A stretch of DNA of 64,000 nt from the NCBI RefSeq assembly GCF_900113115.1, contig NZ_FOOF01000004.1, positions 1 to 64,000 of the forward strand. The letters are read 5' to 3'. Shown here piece after piece: positions 31,947 to 40,096 of the stretch; position 1 is the stretch's first letter; each line of letters starts with the position of its first letter. The notes beneath the pieces were generated by a model. It searched no databases, was not told the origin of the DNA, and saw nothing but the letters and a program-made list of their open reading frames with translations. The stretch is from Duganella sp. CF458. Its GTDB lineage: Bacteria > Pseudomonadota > Gammaproteobacteria > Burkholderiales > Burkholderiaceae_D. The position numbers and the translations under genes were made by a program.

Positions 31947-32024
31947 GTGTTTCTCCTGTATTCGGTTGGGATTCTGTTCCGGGGCGGCGCCACAGGCAGC
32001 CAGCTCTTCCGGAGTATTCTGTTT

Positions 32025-32057
32025 AAAAAAAAGGGGGAGCTGGTGGGCCACCCCTTT
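32025..32057 (-). terminator. Terminator/attenuator between rpsB and tsf
   Basis: On the minus strand, arms GGGG and CCCC enclose TGGCCCACCAGCT, and eight T residues follow (32032-32025). A second small hairpin (GCCGTC-GCAA-GACGGC, 32084-32069) directly precedes it after the rpsB stop. An attenuator at this junction is known in E. coli, where tsf is made at a lower level than S2. Confidence 0.8.
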
Positions 32058-32091
32058 CTCAAGCTGAAGCCGTCTTGCGACGGCCAGGCAA

Positions 32092-32844
32092 TTAAGCCTG
32101 CTCGTTAACTTCTACGAACTCGTCGCCAGCTGCAGTCTTGATGGATTCCAGGACTTCAGTGGTAGCGTTTGCACGGCCTTCCAGGATCGCGTCTGCTACG
32201 CCGCGAGCGTACAGGGTGATCGCTTTGGAGGAGTCGTCGTTACCAGGGATGACGTGGGTCACGCCTTCTGGGGAGTGGTTGGTATCGACCACGCCGATCA
32301 CTGGAATGCCCAGCTTAGCGGCTTCGGTGATCGCGCCTTTGTGGTAACCAACGTCAACCACGAAGATTGCGTCAGGAACACCGCCCATATCCTTGATGCC
32401 GCCGATGGATTTCTGCAGCTTGTCCAGTTCGCGACGGAACAGCAGTGCTTCTTTCTTCGACAGCTTCTCGACGGAACCGTCTTCGATGGAAGCTTCCATG
32501 TCTTTCAGGCGCTTGATCGAGGTCTTGATGGTCTTGAAGTTGGTCAGCATGCCGCCCAGCCAACGCTGGTCAACAAACGGAACACCGGCGCGCTGAGCTT
32601 CAGCAGCGATGATGTCGCGAGCCTGGCGCTTGGTGCCAACCATCAGGATGGTGCCACGGGAAGCGGAGATTTGACGGATGGTTTTCATCGCGTCCTGGTA
32701 CATGGCCAGGGTCTTTTCCAGGTTGATGATGTGAATCTTGTTGCGGTGGCCGAAGATGAACGGAGCCATCTTTGGGTTCCAGAAACGGGTTTGGTGACCG
32801 AAGTGGACGCCGGCTTCCAGCATTTCACGCATCGTTACAGACAT
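32092..32844 (-). CDS. rpsB: 30S ribosomal protein S2
   Basis: S2 binds the 30S head and, in E. coli, represses its own rpsB-tsf mRNA. The 250-residue protein is canonical: [60 protein letters not shown] and [20 protein letters not shown]. The start has TGGAGTAAATA upstream. It heads the supercluster on the minus strand. Confidence 0.98.
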   Translation of the reverse strand: MSVTMREMLEAGVHFGHQTRFWNPKMAPFIFGHRNKIHIINLEKTLAMYQDAMKTIRQISASRGTILMVGTKRQARDIIAAEAQRAGVPFVDQRWLGGMLTNFKTIKTSIKRLKDMEASIEDGSVEKLSKKEALLFRRELDKLQKSIGGIKDMGGVPDAIFVVDVGYHKGAITEAAKLGIPVIGVVDTNHSPEGVTHVIPGNDDSSKAITLYARGVADAILEGRANATTEVLESIKTAAGDEFVEVNEQA

Positions 32845-33171
32845 TATTTACTCCAGGGTTTGGTCTGGAATCCTCCCAGTGACCCTTGCGGGCACCCTTG
32901 TTGGGGGGATTCGGGTTTATAAAATAAGAAAATTTGCTGCTATTGCAAGACGCTAGGTCAGGCAACCATAAATTTTAGCGTATTGGAGGGGGCTCATGCA
33001 AGCGTGTTGCAGCCTTCCGCGCAGTGCGCCGGACGGCATCTTAGTGCAAACTTGATAATAAATACAAAGAATTCTGAATTATTGTGTATTTTTTGTCGTG
33101 ATCGTGTCGATTCCGGACGCGCCGGCGCGTCGTACCTCTACCAACCCACCCCAAACCTGGAGACTACTGAA
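32845..33171. other. Intergenic region with rpsB leader and divergent promoter space
   Basis: No gene is visible in these 327 bases. On the minus strand the rpsB leader contains a hairpin (GTGCCC-GCAA-GGGTCAC, about 32882-32898) upstream of the Shine-Dalgarno, in the position of the autoregulatory S2 leader of other Proteobacteria. Further upstream an AT-rich stretch (TTGCAA near 32948, then ATTTTATAAA) may be the rpsB promoter. The plus-strand half feeds the AHSA1/SRPBCC gene and shows GGAG shortly before its ATG. Confidence 0.4.
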
Positions 33172-33606
33172 ATGGCTACGAATACCATCAAACTGCACCG
33201 TGTCCTGCGCGCTGCTCCGGATCGCGTCTACAAGGCCTGGACCACCGCCTCGGCCTTCAACAAATGGTTGCCGCCGAATGGTTACCTGGGTGACGTGCAT
33301 GAAATGGACGCCCGCGTCGGCGGCAAGTACCGCATGTCCTTTGTCGACATTGGCACCGGCTTCAGCCACTCCTTCGGCGGCGAATACCTGGAACTGCATC
33401 CAGGCGAGAAGATCCGCTACACCGCAGTGTTCGACGACCCGAACCTGCCGGGGCAGATGCAAACCACCATCACCTTGCGCGCGGTGTCCTGCGGCACGGA
33501 AGTCGACATCACCCAGGAAGGCGTACCGGCCGTGATCCCCGCCGAACAGTGCTACGTCGGCTGGCAACAGTCGCTGGCCCTGCTCGCTTTGCTGGTTGAG
33601 CAATAA
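33172..33606 (+). CDS. AHSA1/SRPBCC-family protein
   Basis: The 144-residue product has the Aha1/START-like pattern IKLHRVLRAAPDRVYKAWTT, FNKWLPPNGYLGDVHEMDAR, GGKYRMSFVD, GGEYLELHPGEKIRYTAVFD and a final VGWQQSLALLALLVEQ. Such proteins bind hydrophobic ligands; substrates are mostly unknown. The ATG at 33172 follows GGAG. It lies ten bases before the DUF4287 gene, and the two are often adjacent in soil bacteria, so they probably form one unit. Confidence 0.88.
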   Translation: MATNTIKLHRVLRAAPDRVYKAWTTASAFNKWLPPNGYLGDVHEMDARVGGKYRMSFVDIGTGFSHSFGGEYLELHPGEKIRYTAVFDDPNLPGQMQTTITLRAVSCGTEVDITQEGVPAVIPAEQCYVGWQQSLALLALLVEQ

Positions 33607-33616
33607 GGAGACGACC

Positions 33617-33817
33617 ATGGGAACTCCCTCCTCTTATTTTCCATCAATCGAAGCGAAATATGGCAAGCCGGTCGAGCATTGGTTCAAGCTCTTGAAAGGC
33701 ATGAAGGGCGTCAAGCATATGGATATGGTGGCGGTGCTGAAGACCGACCACGGCATGGGCCACGGCCATGCCAATGCCCTTGTTGCGCACTTCAAGGCGG
33801 AGAACGGCAAAGCTTGA
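33617..33817 (+). CDS. DUF4287 small protein
   Basis: This 66-residue protein (MGTPSSYFPSIEAKYGKPVE, HWFKLLKGMK, MVAVLKTDHGMGHGHANALV) matches DUF4287, with the His-rich GMGHGHANALVAHF motif that closes the domain. The ATG at 33617 follows AAGGAG. Function is unknown. It is probably co-transcribed with the preceding SRPBCC gene. Confidence 0.85.
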   Translation: MGTPSSYFPSIEAKYGKPVEHWFKLLKGMKGVKHMDMVAVLKTDHGMGHGHANALVAHFKAENGKA

Positions 33818-33879
33818 TCCGCGTCCAAGCGGTGGGCGGGGAGCGTCGCCACAATGGGGGAACACGTCGTGGTGCCCTC

Positions 33880-34491
33880 ATGAGCCTGGTTGACATCCAT
33901 CCCCTCCCCGCCGAAGATGAAATCATGGATCCAGCAACCAAACAGTATGTTGATTCCAACCTCGCGATCACTGAGGGTCGCTCGGACGCAAGACTCGCGG
34001 AATTCCGCTCCACGATTGAAGCGTACACCGCGCGGGCTGACGAGCGCGAGGCTGCTGCCCGCGAGCGCGAAGCTGCTGCGCGTGAACGCGATGCGCTTCG
34101 GGCAAAAGCCCTTGAGCAACGCATGCGCGACATTGTGGAGCGCGAGGCCATCAGGGCGGAAGCCTTCGAGCAGCGTATGGATGGCTATGAAGCAAGGGCC
34201 GACGAGCGCCAAAGGGCTACCGAGGCCAGGTTTGATCGAATCGAGGCCTCGATTGCCAGCTTGAAAAAGCTCGTCGTGGGCGCTTCCCTCAGCACCGTGT
34301 TGGGAGTTGGTGCGATCTACCTGGCACTGGTCCAGAATTACCACGCAGCATTCGATTCAGCGCGCTATCGCACGACGGCCGAGCGGGACATGGCGGCGCA
34401 GCGCCAGCGTACGGAAGCACTGCTGACCGCAATTGATGCCCGTCTGGCCGCCCTGCAGAAAGCCGGCGGCCAGCAGGCACCTTTGCCGTAG
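33880..34491 (+). CDS. Coiled-coil membrane protein of unknown function
   Basis: The 203-residue product has a short N-terminal part, a highly charged coiled coil (about 35-128), one predicted membrane helix (LVVGASLSTVLGVGAIYLAL, 131-150) and a second short coiled coil (168-193). Residues 56-73 hold a tandem repeat of the type EREAAAR. The start at 33880 was chosen as the first Met with plausible composition; the Met at 33925 (MDPATKQYVDSNLA) is an alternative and resembles the start of similar hypothetical proteins. No catalytic residues are seen. It is tail to tail with the M6 protease (5-bp gap). Confidence 0.7.
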   Translation: MSLVDIHPLPAEDEIMDPATKQYVDSNLAITEGRSDARLAEFRSTIEAYTARADEREAAAREREAAARERDALRAKALEQRMRDIVEREAIRAEAFEQRMDGYEARADERQRATEARFDRIEASIASLKKLVVGASLSTVLGVGAIYLALVQNYHAAFDSARYRTTAERDMAAQRQRTEALLTAIDARLAALQKAGGQQAPLP

Positions 34492-34496
34492 GCGAG

Positions 34497-36392
34497 TTAC
34501 TTCGTGACGGTCAGCGTGTAGTTGCCTGAGCCGCTATACGAGTAGACGGTGATCCGGTAGTAAGCCAAGGCCGCGCTGTAGCTGATTGCCTCGGTCGACG
34601 TCGGGCTGGTCGATGAAGCCACCTGCACCCACGCGCTGCCATTCCACTTCTCGATCTTCAACTCGAAGTCGGCATTCGATGGGCCGGACAGATTGGCCTT
34701 GATCGTGCCGCCGTTGTAGTAGAAATATGGCGATGGATGGATGGCGGATGCATTGGTGCCGGACAGGTAGCCGGTATACGTCTCGCCGCCCGCCGAGCCG
34801 TCGCCCTTCACCACATCGAAGGAAATCGTCTTCGCAGCCGCACTGATGTTGGCAAGGCCGAAGTTCGAACCGCTGCCGCTCCACCAGCGCGAGTTGGTGC
34901 CATGGCTGGCATAGTTGTTCGGCACTGTATCGTAGAAGGCTTTGTAGATTGCGCCGTCATACAGGTCGGTGCCGTCGCCGCGATTCACATTGTTCTCGGG
35001 GTCGCGGCGGCCGTCGGCGTGCTCCATCTGCACGTACGGATGCCATTCGTTGGAATTGTTGCCGGCCGGGTCGACGTGCCACACTGCCAGGCCGGAGCCG
35101 AGCTGGTACAGGTTCTGGTCGGCTTTGTAGATCGCCTCAACGTAGAACGCTTCATCAGTCTTGGCCGGGTTGGTCCAACGATACAGCGCGTGCGAGCCGG
35201 AAGTGTGGCTCAGGCGCCCTTTCGGTGCACTGGCATTCAGCGCCGGATTCAGTTCGGTCACCGTGTCCCAGCCGACCTGGTAGCGGAAGAACCCATTTGG
35301 CGGCACCGGGCGATACTGGCTTTGCGCGCCGATGCTGCCGAAGCCCATGATGCAATAGCTGGCCGCCGAGCCTTCGGAACTGCCGTCGTAGTCGTACAGG
35401 TCCGGCCAGCCCATCACCAGGTGGCCCGTCTCGTGCGAGAAGGTGCCGATGGCCAGGCTGTTGCCCATGTTCGTGATCTGGTAGTAGCCGGTGCAAACGC
35501 CGTCCGCGCAGAACTGCTTGCCCAGCCAGCCCATATGCGGCCACAGGCCTTTGGACCAGGCGCTGTCGGCACCGCCTGAGTAGAAGAAGTTCAGGCCGCG
35601 GATGCGCTTGCTGGCGTCCACGCTCAGGGAAGCGAAGTTGAAGCCCTGCGTGTACTCCAGCCAATTCAGCGCCTCCGAGATCAGCTCCTGCGAGCGCACG
35701 CCGGAATCGAGCGAGCTGTCCGCATAATAGGCCTTGTTACGCTTGGCGCGGTAGTAGACCGTGGTGGCATTGGTGTAATCGAGCTTGCCGCCCGAGACGG
35801 ACTGCCAGTAGCCCCGCACCGATTGCGCGTTGCCAAAGCCGGTGTAAGGCATATCGTTCAGGAAGGAATTGACCTGCGCCTGGGTGATCGTGCCCGGCAC
35901 GTCCGGGAAGTCGATGATCACGGTCAGGCCTTTCACCTGCCCTGTCACGGGGGCGGCCAGCGCCTGCGGTGCGCTCGCTGCGATGCTCGCGGATTTGCGG
36001 GCACTCTCCAGCGAGCGGTTGTTCATCTTTTCAAACTTTTCCTTCGCCTTGCGGGCGCGGGCGTCCGGGCTCAGGCCATCCTGTTTCTTGGCGGTGCCGC
36101 CGCCCAGGCTGCGCACCTTGGCATTGGTCGCCAGCACGCCGGTCGACACCAGCTCGTCGCCGGCGGCGTTCACCGTGGCGTAGCAGAAGCCCTTCCTGGC
36201 CGCGTCATAGACAATCAACGAGCCGTCGTCGGTACGCTGTTCGGCGTAATAGTCGTTACCGTCCAGGTGCACGCGCAGCTTTTCGCCGCCCGGCTGCTTG
36301 AACTCATAAATACTGTCTTTGTAAGGCAAGCCAGCCTGCGCGAACAGGCTGGTTAGCAGCATCACCGCAGCAGTTGCAACTTTCAATCGCAT
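34497..36392 (-). CDS. Secreted M6-family zinc metalloprotease
   Basis: This 631-residue protein begins with a signal peptide (MRLKVATAAVMLLTSLFAQA). A propeptide-like region (about 25-145) is followed by the M6/immune-inhibitor-A domain with the zinc site HETGHLVMGWPD (H320, E321, H324, G328, D331) and the Met-turn region SAASYCIMGFGSIG. The C-terminus (about 535-631: GYLSGTNASAIHPSPYFYYN, SNADFELKIEKWNGSAWVQV, YYRITVYSYSGSGNYTLTV) is a PPC-type beta domain, common in secreted peptidases and often removed on maturation. The ATG at 36392 has GGAGAG upstream. It lies 115 bp from the phospholipase C gene in the same direction. Confidence 0.92.
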   Translation of the reverse strand: MRLKVATAAVMLLTSLFAQAGLPYKDSIYEFKQPGGEKLRVHLDGNDYYAEQRTDDGSLIVYDAARKGFCYATVNAAGDELVSTGVLATNAKVRSLGGGTAKKQDGLSPDARARKAKEKFEKMNNRSLESARKSASIAASAPQALAAPVTGQVKGLTVIIDFPDVPGTITQAQVNSFLNDMPYTGFGNAQSVRGYWQSVSGGKLDYTNATTVYYRAKRNKAYYADSSLDSGVRSQELISEALNWLEYTQGFNFASLSVDASKRIRGLNFFYSGGADSAWSKGLWPHMGWLGKQFCADGVCTGYYQITNMGNSLAIGTFSHETGHLVMGWPDLYDYDGSSEGSAASYCIMGFGSIGAQSQYRPVPPNGFFRYQVGWDTVTELNPALNASAPKGRLSHTSGSHALYRWTNPAKTDEAFYVEAIYKADQNLYQLGSGLAVWHVDPAGNNSNEWHPYVQMEHADGRRDPENNVNRGDGTDLYDGAIYKAFYDTVPNNYASHGTNSRWWSGSGSNFGLANISAAAKTISFDVVKGDGSAGGETYTGYLSGTNASAIHPSPYFYYNGGTIKANLSGPSNADFELKIEKWNGSAWVQVASSTSPTSTEAISYSAALAYYRITVYSYSGSGNYTLTVTK

Positions 36393-36507
36393 TTCGGTCT
36401 CTCCATTTGTTGTTGTAAAGAAAGGAAAGTAAATCACGCACGATTGTGCAAGTCTTGATGAATTTATATGTGCGCGGTGCGGAAATCGGCACAATCGCGC
36501 ACTTCCA

Positions 36508-38925
36508 TCACGTCACCGAAAACGCCACCGGGCTGGTCAAGGTGGTGTAGCCATCGTTGTACAGCAGCCAAGCCACATAGCTGCCGGCGGCCAGTCCGGA
36601 CGTGGCAAACGTGGCGCTTCCGCTGCCGGTGCTGACGTATTGCCAGGACAGCGAAGCGGAGGAACCGGGAGTCACACCACTCCGGTAAATACCGATCCAA
36701 TTCTTACTGTTGACCTGCGATGCCGGTACCGAATAAGTGAAACTGACCGGCGTACCGCGCACAACCGAGCCCGCGCTGGCCGACAGCGTTGCTTGCGGGC
36801 CAGCCGCAGTGCGGCCCAGCACCGGATCGGTGCGGCTTGCCTGGCCATTTTCGATACGGCCAGCCATGCGGCGCAGGTATTGCGCATCAACGTCGCAGGT
36901 CACACTCAGGTCGTACCAGCCGTAACTCGCGCCGAGCGGCACATTGACCGTCACCTGCTGCCCGGCGGCCACGGTGTGGCTGGTCGCAGCGCGGCCGTAG
37001 GCGTTGTCGCCCAGGCGGAAGGTGGCGGCGCGGCCGCCGTCCAGGTTGGACAGCACGACATCCACCGACAGCGCCGATGGCTTTGCATTCAGCCAGGCTT
37101 CCGGGCGGGCGCCACCGGCTGCCGCGGCCAGCGCCAGCACGCCGCCGAATTCACGCTGGAAGCCGTTCGGGCCGACCACGCTCAGGTGGTAGTTCGGCGT
37201 GTTCCAATTCCAGGCTTCGCGCTCGATCTTCTTGCCCGCCTCCACGGTGTAGTACCAGGGGCCGTCGCTGCGGGCCTGGGAATAGACGATGAATGCGCCG
37301 CCTGCCGCGCCCTGGTTGAAGAAGGACAGTTCCACCTGTTTCGCCGAAGCGACACGCGCGGTGGCGGCAAAAGCGTACGGCAAGGCACAGGAGTAGCGCG
37401 GGCTACCGCCTTCCTGCGCCGGCAAAGCCTGTACCGCCGGCGGTTGCGGGTAAGGCTTGCCCGATACCAGTTGATAGGTGGTCGACTTTGGCACAGTCGA
37501 CGGCCAGCTCGCATTGGGCGCCTTGAAGTCGAAGGCGGAGGTCAGGTCGCCGCATACGGCACGGCGCCACGGTGAGATATTGTCGCAGGCGATGCTCGCG
37601 CGCTGTTTGCCAAGGCCCGCCACCAGCCACTCCTCCAGGAAGCGCAGCTTGGACGTATGGTCGAACAGTTGCGAACAAACGCGCCCGCCTTTGCTCCAGG
37701 GCGAGATCACCAGCATCGGCACGCGCGGGCCAAGGCCGACCGGCACGCCATTGTAGTTCTCATACTGGCCGTTGTCGGCCATGGTGCTGCGGCCCATGCC
37801 CGTATTCAGCGGCGCCATGTGCGAAGGCACGTGGTCGAAGAAACCGTCATTTTCGTCGTAGGTAATCAGGAACACGGTCTTTGACCAGACATCCGGATTG
37901 GCAACCAGCGCCGCCAGCAGGCGGGCGGTCAGGTTCTCCCCTGCGTTTGGGGAGTTCGGCGAGTGCTCGGTGTAATCGTTCGGCGCGACGATCCAGGAAA
38001 CGCGCGGCAAGCGGTTGTTGCGCACGTCATCGGCAAAGGCATTCACCAGCCAGTCGCCTTTGGTGCCGCGCGCATTGGTTTCAGTGGAACCGGGAGCGAT
38101 GACACGGCCCTTCTGGTACAGCGGGCTGCTTTCCGACAGGCGGGTGCCGTCGGCGTTGACGCGGAAGTTGCGGAAATAGGCCAGGTAGTTGTCGCCGTAG
38201 TTGTCCCATTCCTGGTACACCTTCCAGCTGACGCTGTTGGCCTCCAGGATTTCGGCATAGGTGCGCCAGTTCGGCGCGCTGGCCGTCACGGCCGGCGTGA
38301 TGTTGTCGTACTTCGGATCATTGTTGTAGTAGCCGGCCGAGTCGATGTTGTACAGGCTGCCCATCGCGCCCAGCCAGTTCTGGTTGGTGCCGGTCAGCGA
38401 ATACATGCGATTCGGGTCGGTGGCGCCGAAAATCGAGCAATGGTAGTCATCGCAGATGGTAAAGGCGTCGGCCAGGGCGTAATAGAACGGCAGGTCGGCG
38501 CGATCGAAATAGCCCATGCTCTGTGCCGTTTTCTGCTTGACCCAGGCGTCCCAGCCTTGCCAGGTGGTTTGCGAGCCTTTCCAGCTATGGTTGGTGCCCA
38601 GCGACAGCGCGCTGGTGTTCTTGGCGTCGAAGTGGAACGGCAGGACGTAGCTGCCAGTGCCGTTAGGCTGGTACCAGACCGGTTTGCCGCCCGGCAGCGT
38701 GATGGCGCGCGGGTCGTTGAAGCCGCGCACCCCGGCCAAGGTGCCGAAGTAATGGTCGAAGGAGCGGTTTTCCTGCATGAAGATGACCACGTGCTGCACG
38801 TCGGCCAGGGTGCCGGTGGCGCTGTAGGCCGGGACAGCCAGGGCTTGCTTGATCAGGTCGGGGAAGAAGGTGCTGGCAGCGCCTGCGGAGGCGAAGCCGA
38901 GGAACTTGCGGCGGCTGGTGGACAT
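36508..38925 (-). CDS. Tat-exported phosphocholine-type phospholipase C
   Basis: This 805-residue enzyme belongs to the non-haemolytic PLC/acid phosphatase family. A twin-arginine signal (STSRRKFLGFASAGAAS) leads the protein. The catalytic domain has VVIFMQENRSFDHYFGTLAG, CDDYHCSIFGATDPNRMYSL, PRVSWIVAPNDYTEHSPNSP and FLITYDENDGFFDHVPSHMA. Two C-terminal DUF756-type beta domains follow (for example YGWYDLSVTCDV). The final about 95 residues (TLSASAGSVVRGTPVSFTYS to the end) look like an added Ig-like domain. It would release phosphocholine headgroups from lipids outside the cytoplasm. Confidence 0.93.
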   Translation of the reverse strand: MSTSRRKFLGFASAGAASTFFPDLIKQALAVPAYSATGTLADVQHVVIFMQENRSFDHYFGTLAGVRGFNDPRAITLPGGKPVWYQPNGTGSYVLPFHFDAKNTSALSLGTNHSWKGSQTTWQGWDAWVKQKTAQSMGYFDRADLPFYYALADAFTICDDYHCSIFGATDPNRMYSLTGTNQNWLGAMGSLYNIDSAGYYNNDPKYDNITPAVTASAPNWRTYAEILEANSVSWKVYQEWDNYGDNYLAYFRNFRVNADGTRLSESSPLYQKGRVIAPGSTETNARGTKGDWLVNAFADDVRNNRLPRVSWIVAPNDYTEHSPNSPNAGENLTARLLAALVANPDVWSKTVFLITYDENDGFFDHVPSHMAPLNTGMGRSTMADNGQYENYNGVPVGLGPRVPMLVISPWSKGGRVCSQLFDHTSKLRFLEEWLVAGLGKQRASIACDNISPWRRAVCGDLTSAFDFKAPNASWPSTVPKSTTYQLVSGKPYPQPPAVQALPAQEGGSPRYSCALPYAFAATARVASAKQVELSFFNQGAAGGAFIVYSQARSDGPWYYTVEAGKKIEREAWNWNTPNYHLSVVGPNGFQREFGGVLALAAAAGGARPEAWLNAKPSALSVDVVLSNLDGGRAATFRLGDNAYGRAATSHTVAAGQQVTVNVPLGASYGWYDLSVTCDVDAQYLRRMAGRIENGQASRTDPVLGRTAAGPQATLSASAGSVVRGTPVSFTYSVPASQVNSKNWIGIYRSGVTPGSSASLSWQYVSTGSGSATFATSGLAAGSYVAWLLYNDGYTTLTSPVAFSVT

Positions 38926-39261
38926 CGGGGTTCCTTCAGGTCAGTTTGGGTGGTTCGATTATGGCGAGAAATCACGCGCCGGCACGCCGCGAAGTTGCGT
39001 TTTGCATCAATAAACGAAAGCAAACAACAGTTCAGCACAGACCGCACACGGCATTCGAAAGATTCATGCGCCGCTAAATTGCGAAATACCGCCAAAAGCC
39101 ACAGCAATGAACTTTCGACCGCAAGCAAAGGCGGAATGCAGGATCCTAAGCCGCATTTATGACCGCTTCATGGCATGAGCCGATTGCGCCGGGGCCAGGC
39201 GCCAAGTCGGCATAGCGTTGTCGTTTATAATCCCGGGGACAACGCACCCTTTGCAAAATCC
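38926..39261. other. Divergent intergenic region between phospholipase C and map
   Basis: These 336 bases show no gene. They must hold the phospholipase promoter (minus) and the map promoter (plus). A perfect TATAAT at 39226-39231, 31 bases before the map ATG, is the only strong promoter element seen. The central part is less GC-rich than the flanking genes, with several AAA and TTT tracts. Confidence 0.5.
39226..39231 (+). promoter_or_regulatory. map -10 box
   Basis: TATAAT in the context GTTTATAATCCC lies 31 bases before the map start. The -35 position (about 39203-39208) has only a weak match. The leader would be about 25 bases, with GGGGAC (39233-39238) too far away to be a good Shine-Dalgarno. 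Confidence 0.45.
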
Positions 39262-40080
39262 ATGACTATCCATATCAAAACCCCCGAGGACATCGCAGGC
39301 ATGCGCGAGGCCGGCCGCCTCGGCTCCGAAGTGCTCGATTACATCACTCCCTTCGTCAAGGCCGGCGTCACCACCGGCGAGCTGGACCGCCTGTGCCACG
39401 AGTACATGACCAATGTGCAGGGCACGGTGCCGGCGCCGCTGAATTACTGCCCGCCGGGCTACACGCCCTACCCCAAGGCCATCTGCACCTCCGTCAACGA
39501 CGTGATCTGCCACGGCATCCCGGGCGACAAGGTGCTGAAGGATGGCGACGTGGTCAACCTCGACATCACCGTCATCACCAAGGACGGCTACCACGGCGAC
39601 AACAGCCGCATGTTCTTCATCGGCAAGCCGTCGATCCTGGCCAAGCGCCTGTCCGACGTGACGTTTGAATGCATGTGGCTCGGCATCGAGCAGGTGAAAC
39701 CGGGCGCCACCCTGGGCGACATCGGCCACGCCATCCAGGTGCATGCCGAGAAAAACGGCTACAGCGTGGTGCGCGAATTCTGCGGCCATGGCATCGGCAA
39801 GGTGTTCCATGAAGAACCGCAGATCCTCCACTACGGCAAGCCGGGCACCGGCCCGGTGCTGCAAGCGGGCATGGTGTTTACGATCGAGCCGATGATCAAC
39901 GCCGGCCGCCGCGAAATCAAGGAAATGCCTGACGGCTGGACCATCAAGACCAAGGACCGCAGCCTGTCCGCACAATGGGAACATACCCTGGTCGTCACCG
40001 AGACCGGCTACGAAGTGTTCACCCTGTCCGCCGGCAGCCCGCCGCCGCCGGCCTTTGTCACCGAAAAAGCCGCAGCCTGA
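39262..40080 (+). CDS. map: Methionine aminopeptidase, type I
   Basis: Map removes the initiator Met after deformylation. The 272-residue protein has the pita-bread fold with its metal ligands in DGDVVNLDITV and DGYHGDNSRMF (Asp), GHGIGKVFHEEPQ (His), TIEPMIN (Glu) and SAQWEHTLVVTE (Glu). I chose the ATG at 39262 (MTIHIKTPEDIAGMREAGRL), which matches the family; no good ribosome-binding site precedes it. glnD starts 17 bp downstream. In many Proteobacteria map follows rpsB; here it lies 6.4 kb away with accessory genes between. Confidence 0.96.
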   Translation: MTIHIKTPEDIAGMREAGRLGSEVLDYITPFVKAGVTTGELDRLCHEYMTNVQGTVPAPLNYCPPGYTPYPKAICTSVNDVICHGIPGDKVLKDGDVVNLDITVITKDGYHGDNSRMFFIGKPSILAKRLSDVTFECMWLGIEQVKPGATLGDIGHAIQVHAEKNGYSVVREFCGHGIGKVFHEEPQILHYGKPGTGPVLQAGMVFTIEPMINAGRREIKEMPDGWTIKTKDRSLSAQWEHTLVVTETGYEVFTLSAGSPPPPAFVTEKAAA

Positions 40081-40096
40081 TTCGGCCGATACACGC

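Noticed and set aside
34021..34110. Short tandem DNA repeat as a CRISPR or satellite array
   Set aside because: It lies inside a coding frame and encodes heptads of a coiled coil; there are no spacers and the units are imperfect.
35268..35280. GTGTCCCA motif inside the M6 protease gene as a third palindromic element
   Set aside because: It is an isolated half-motif in coding sequence without the paired arm.
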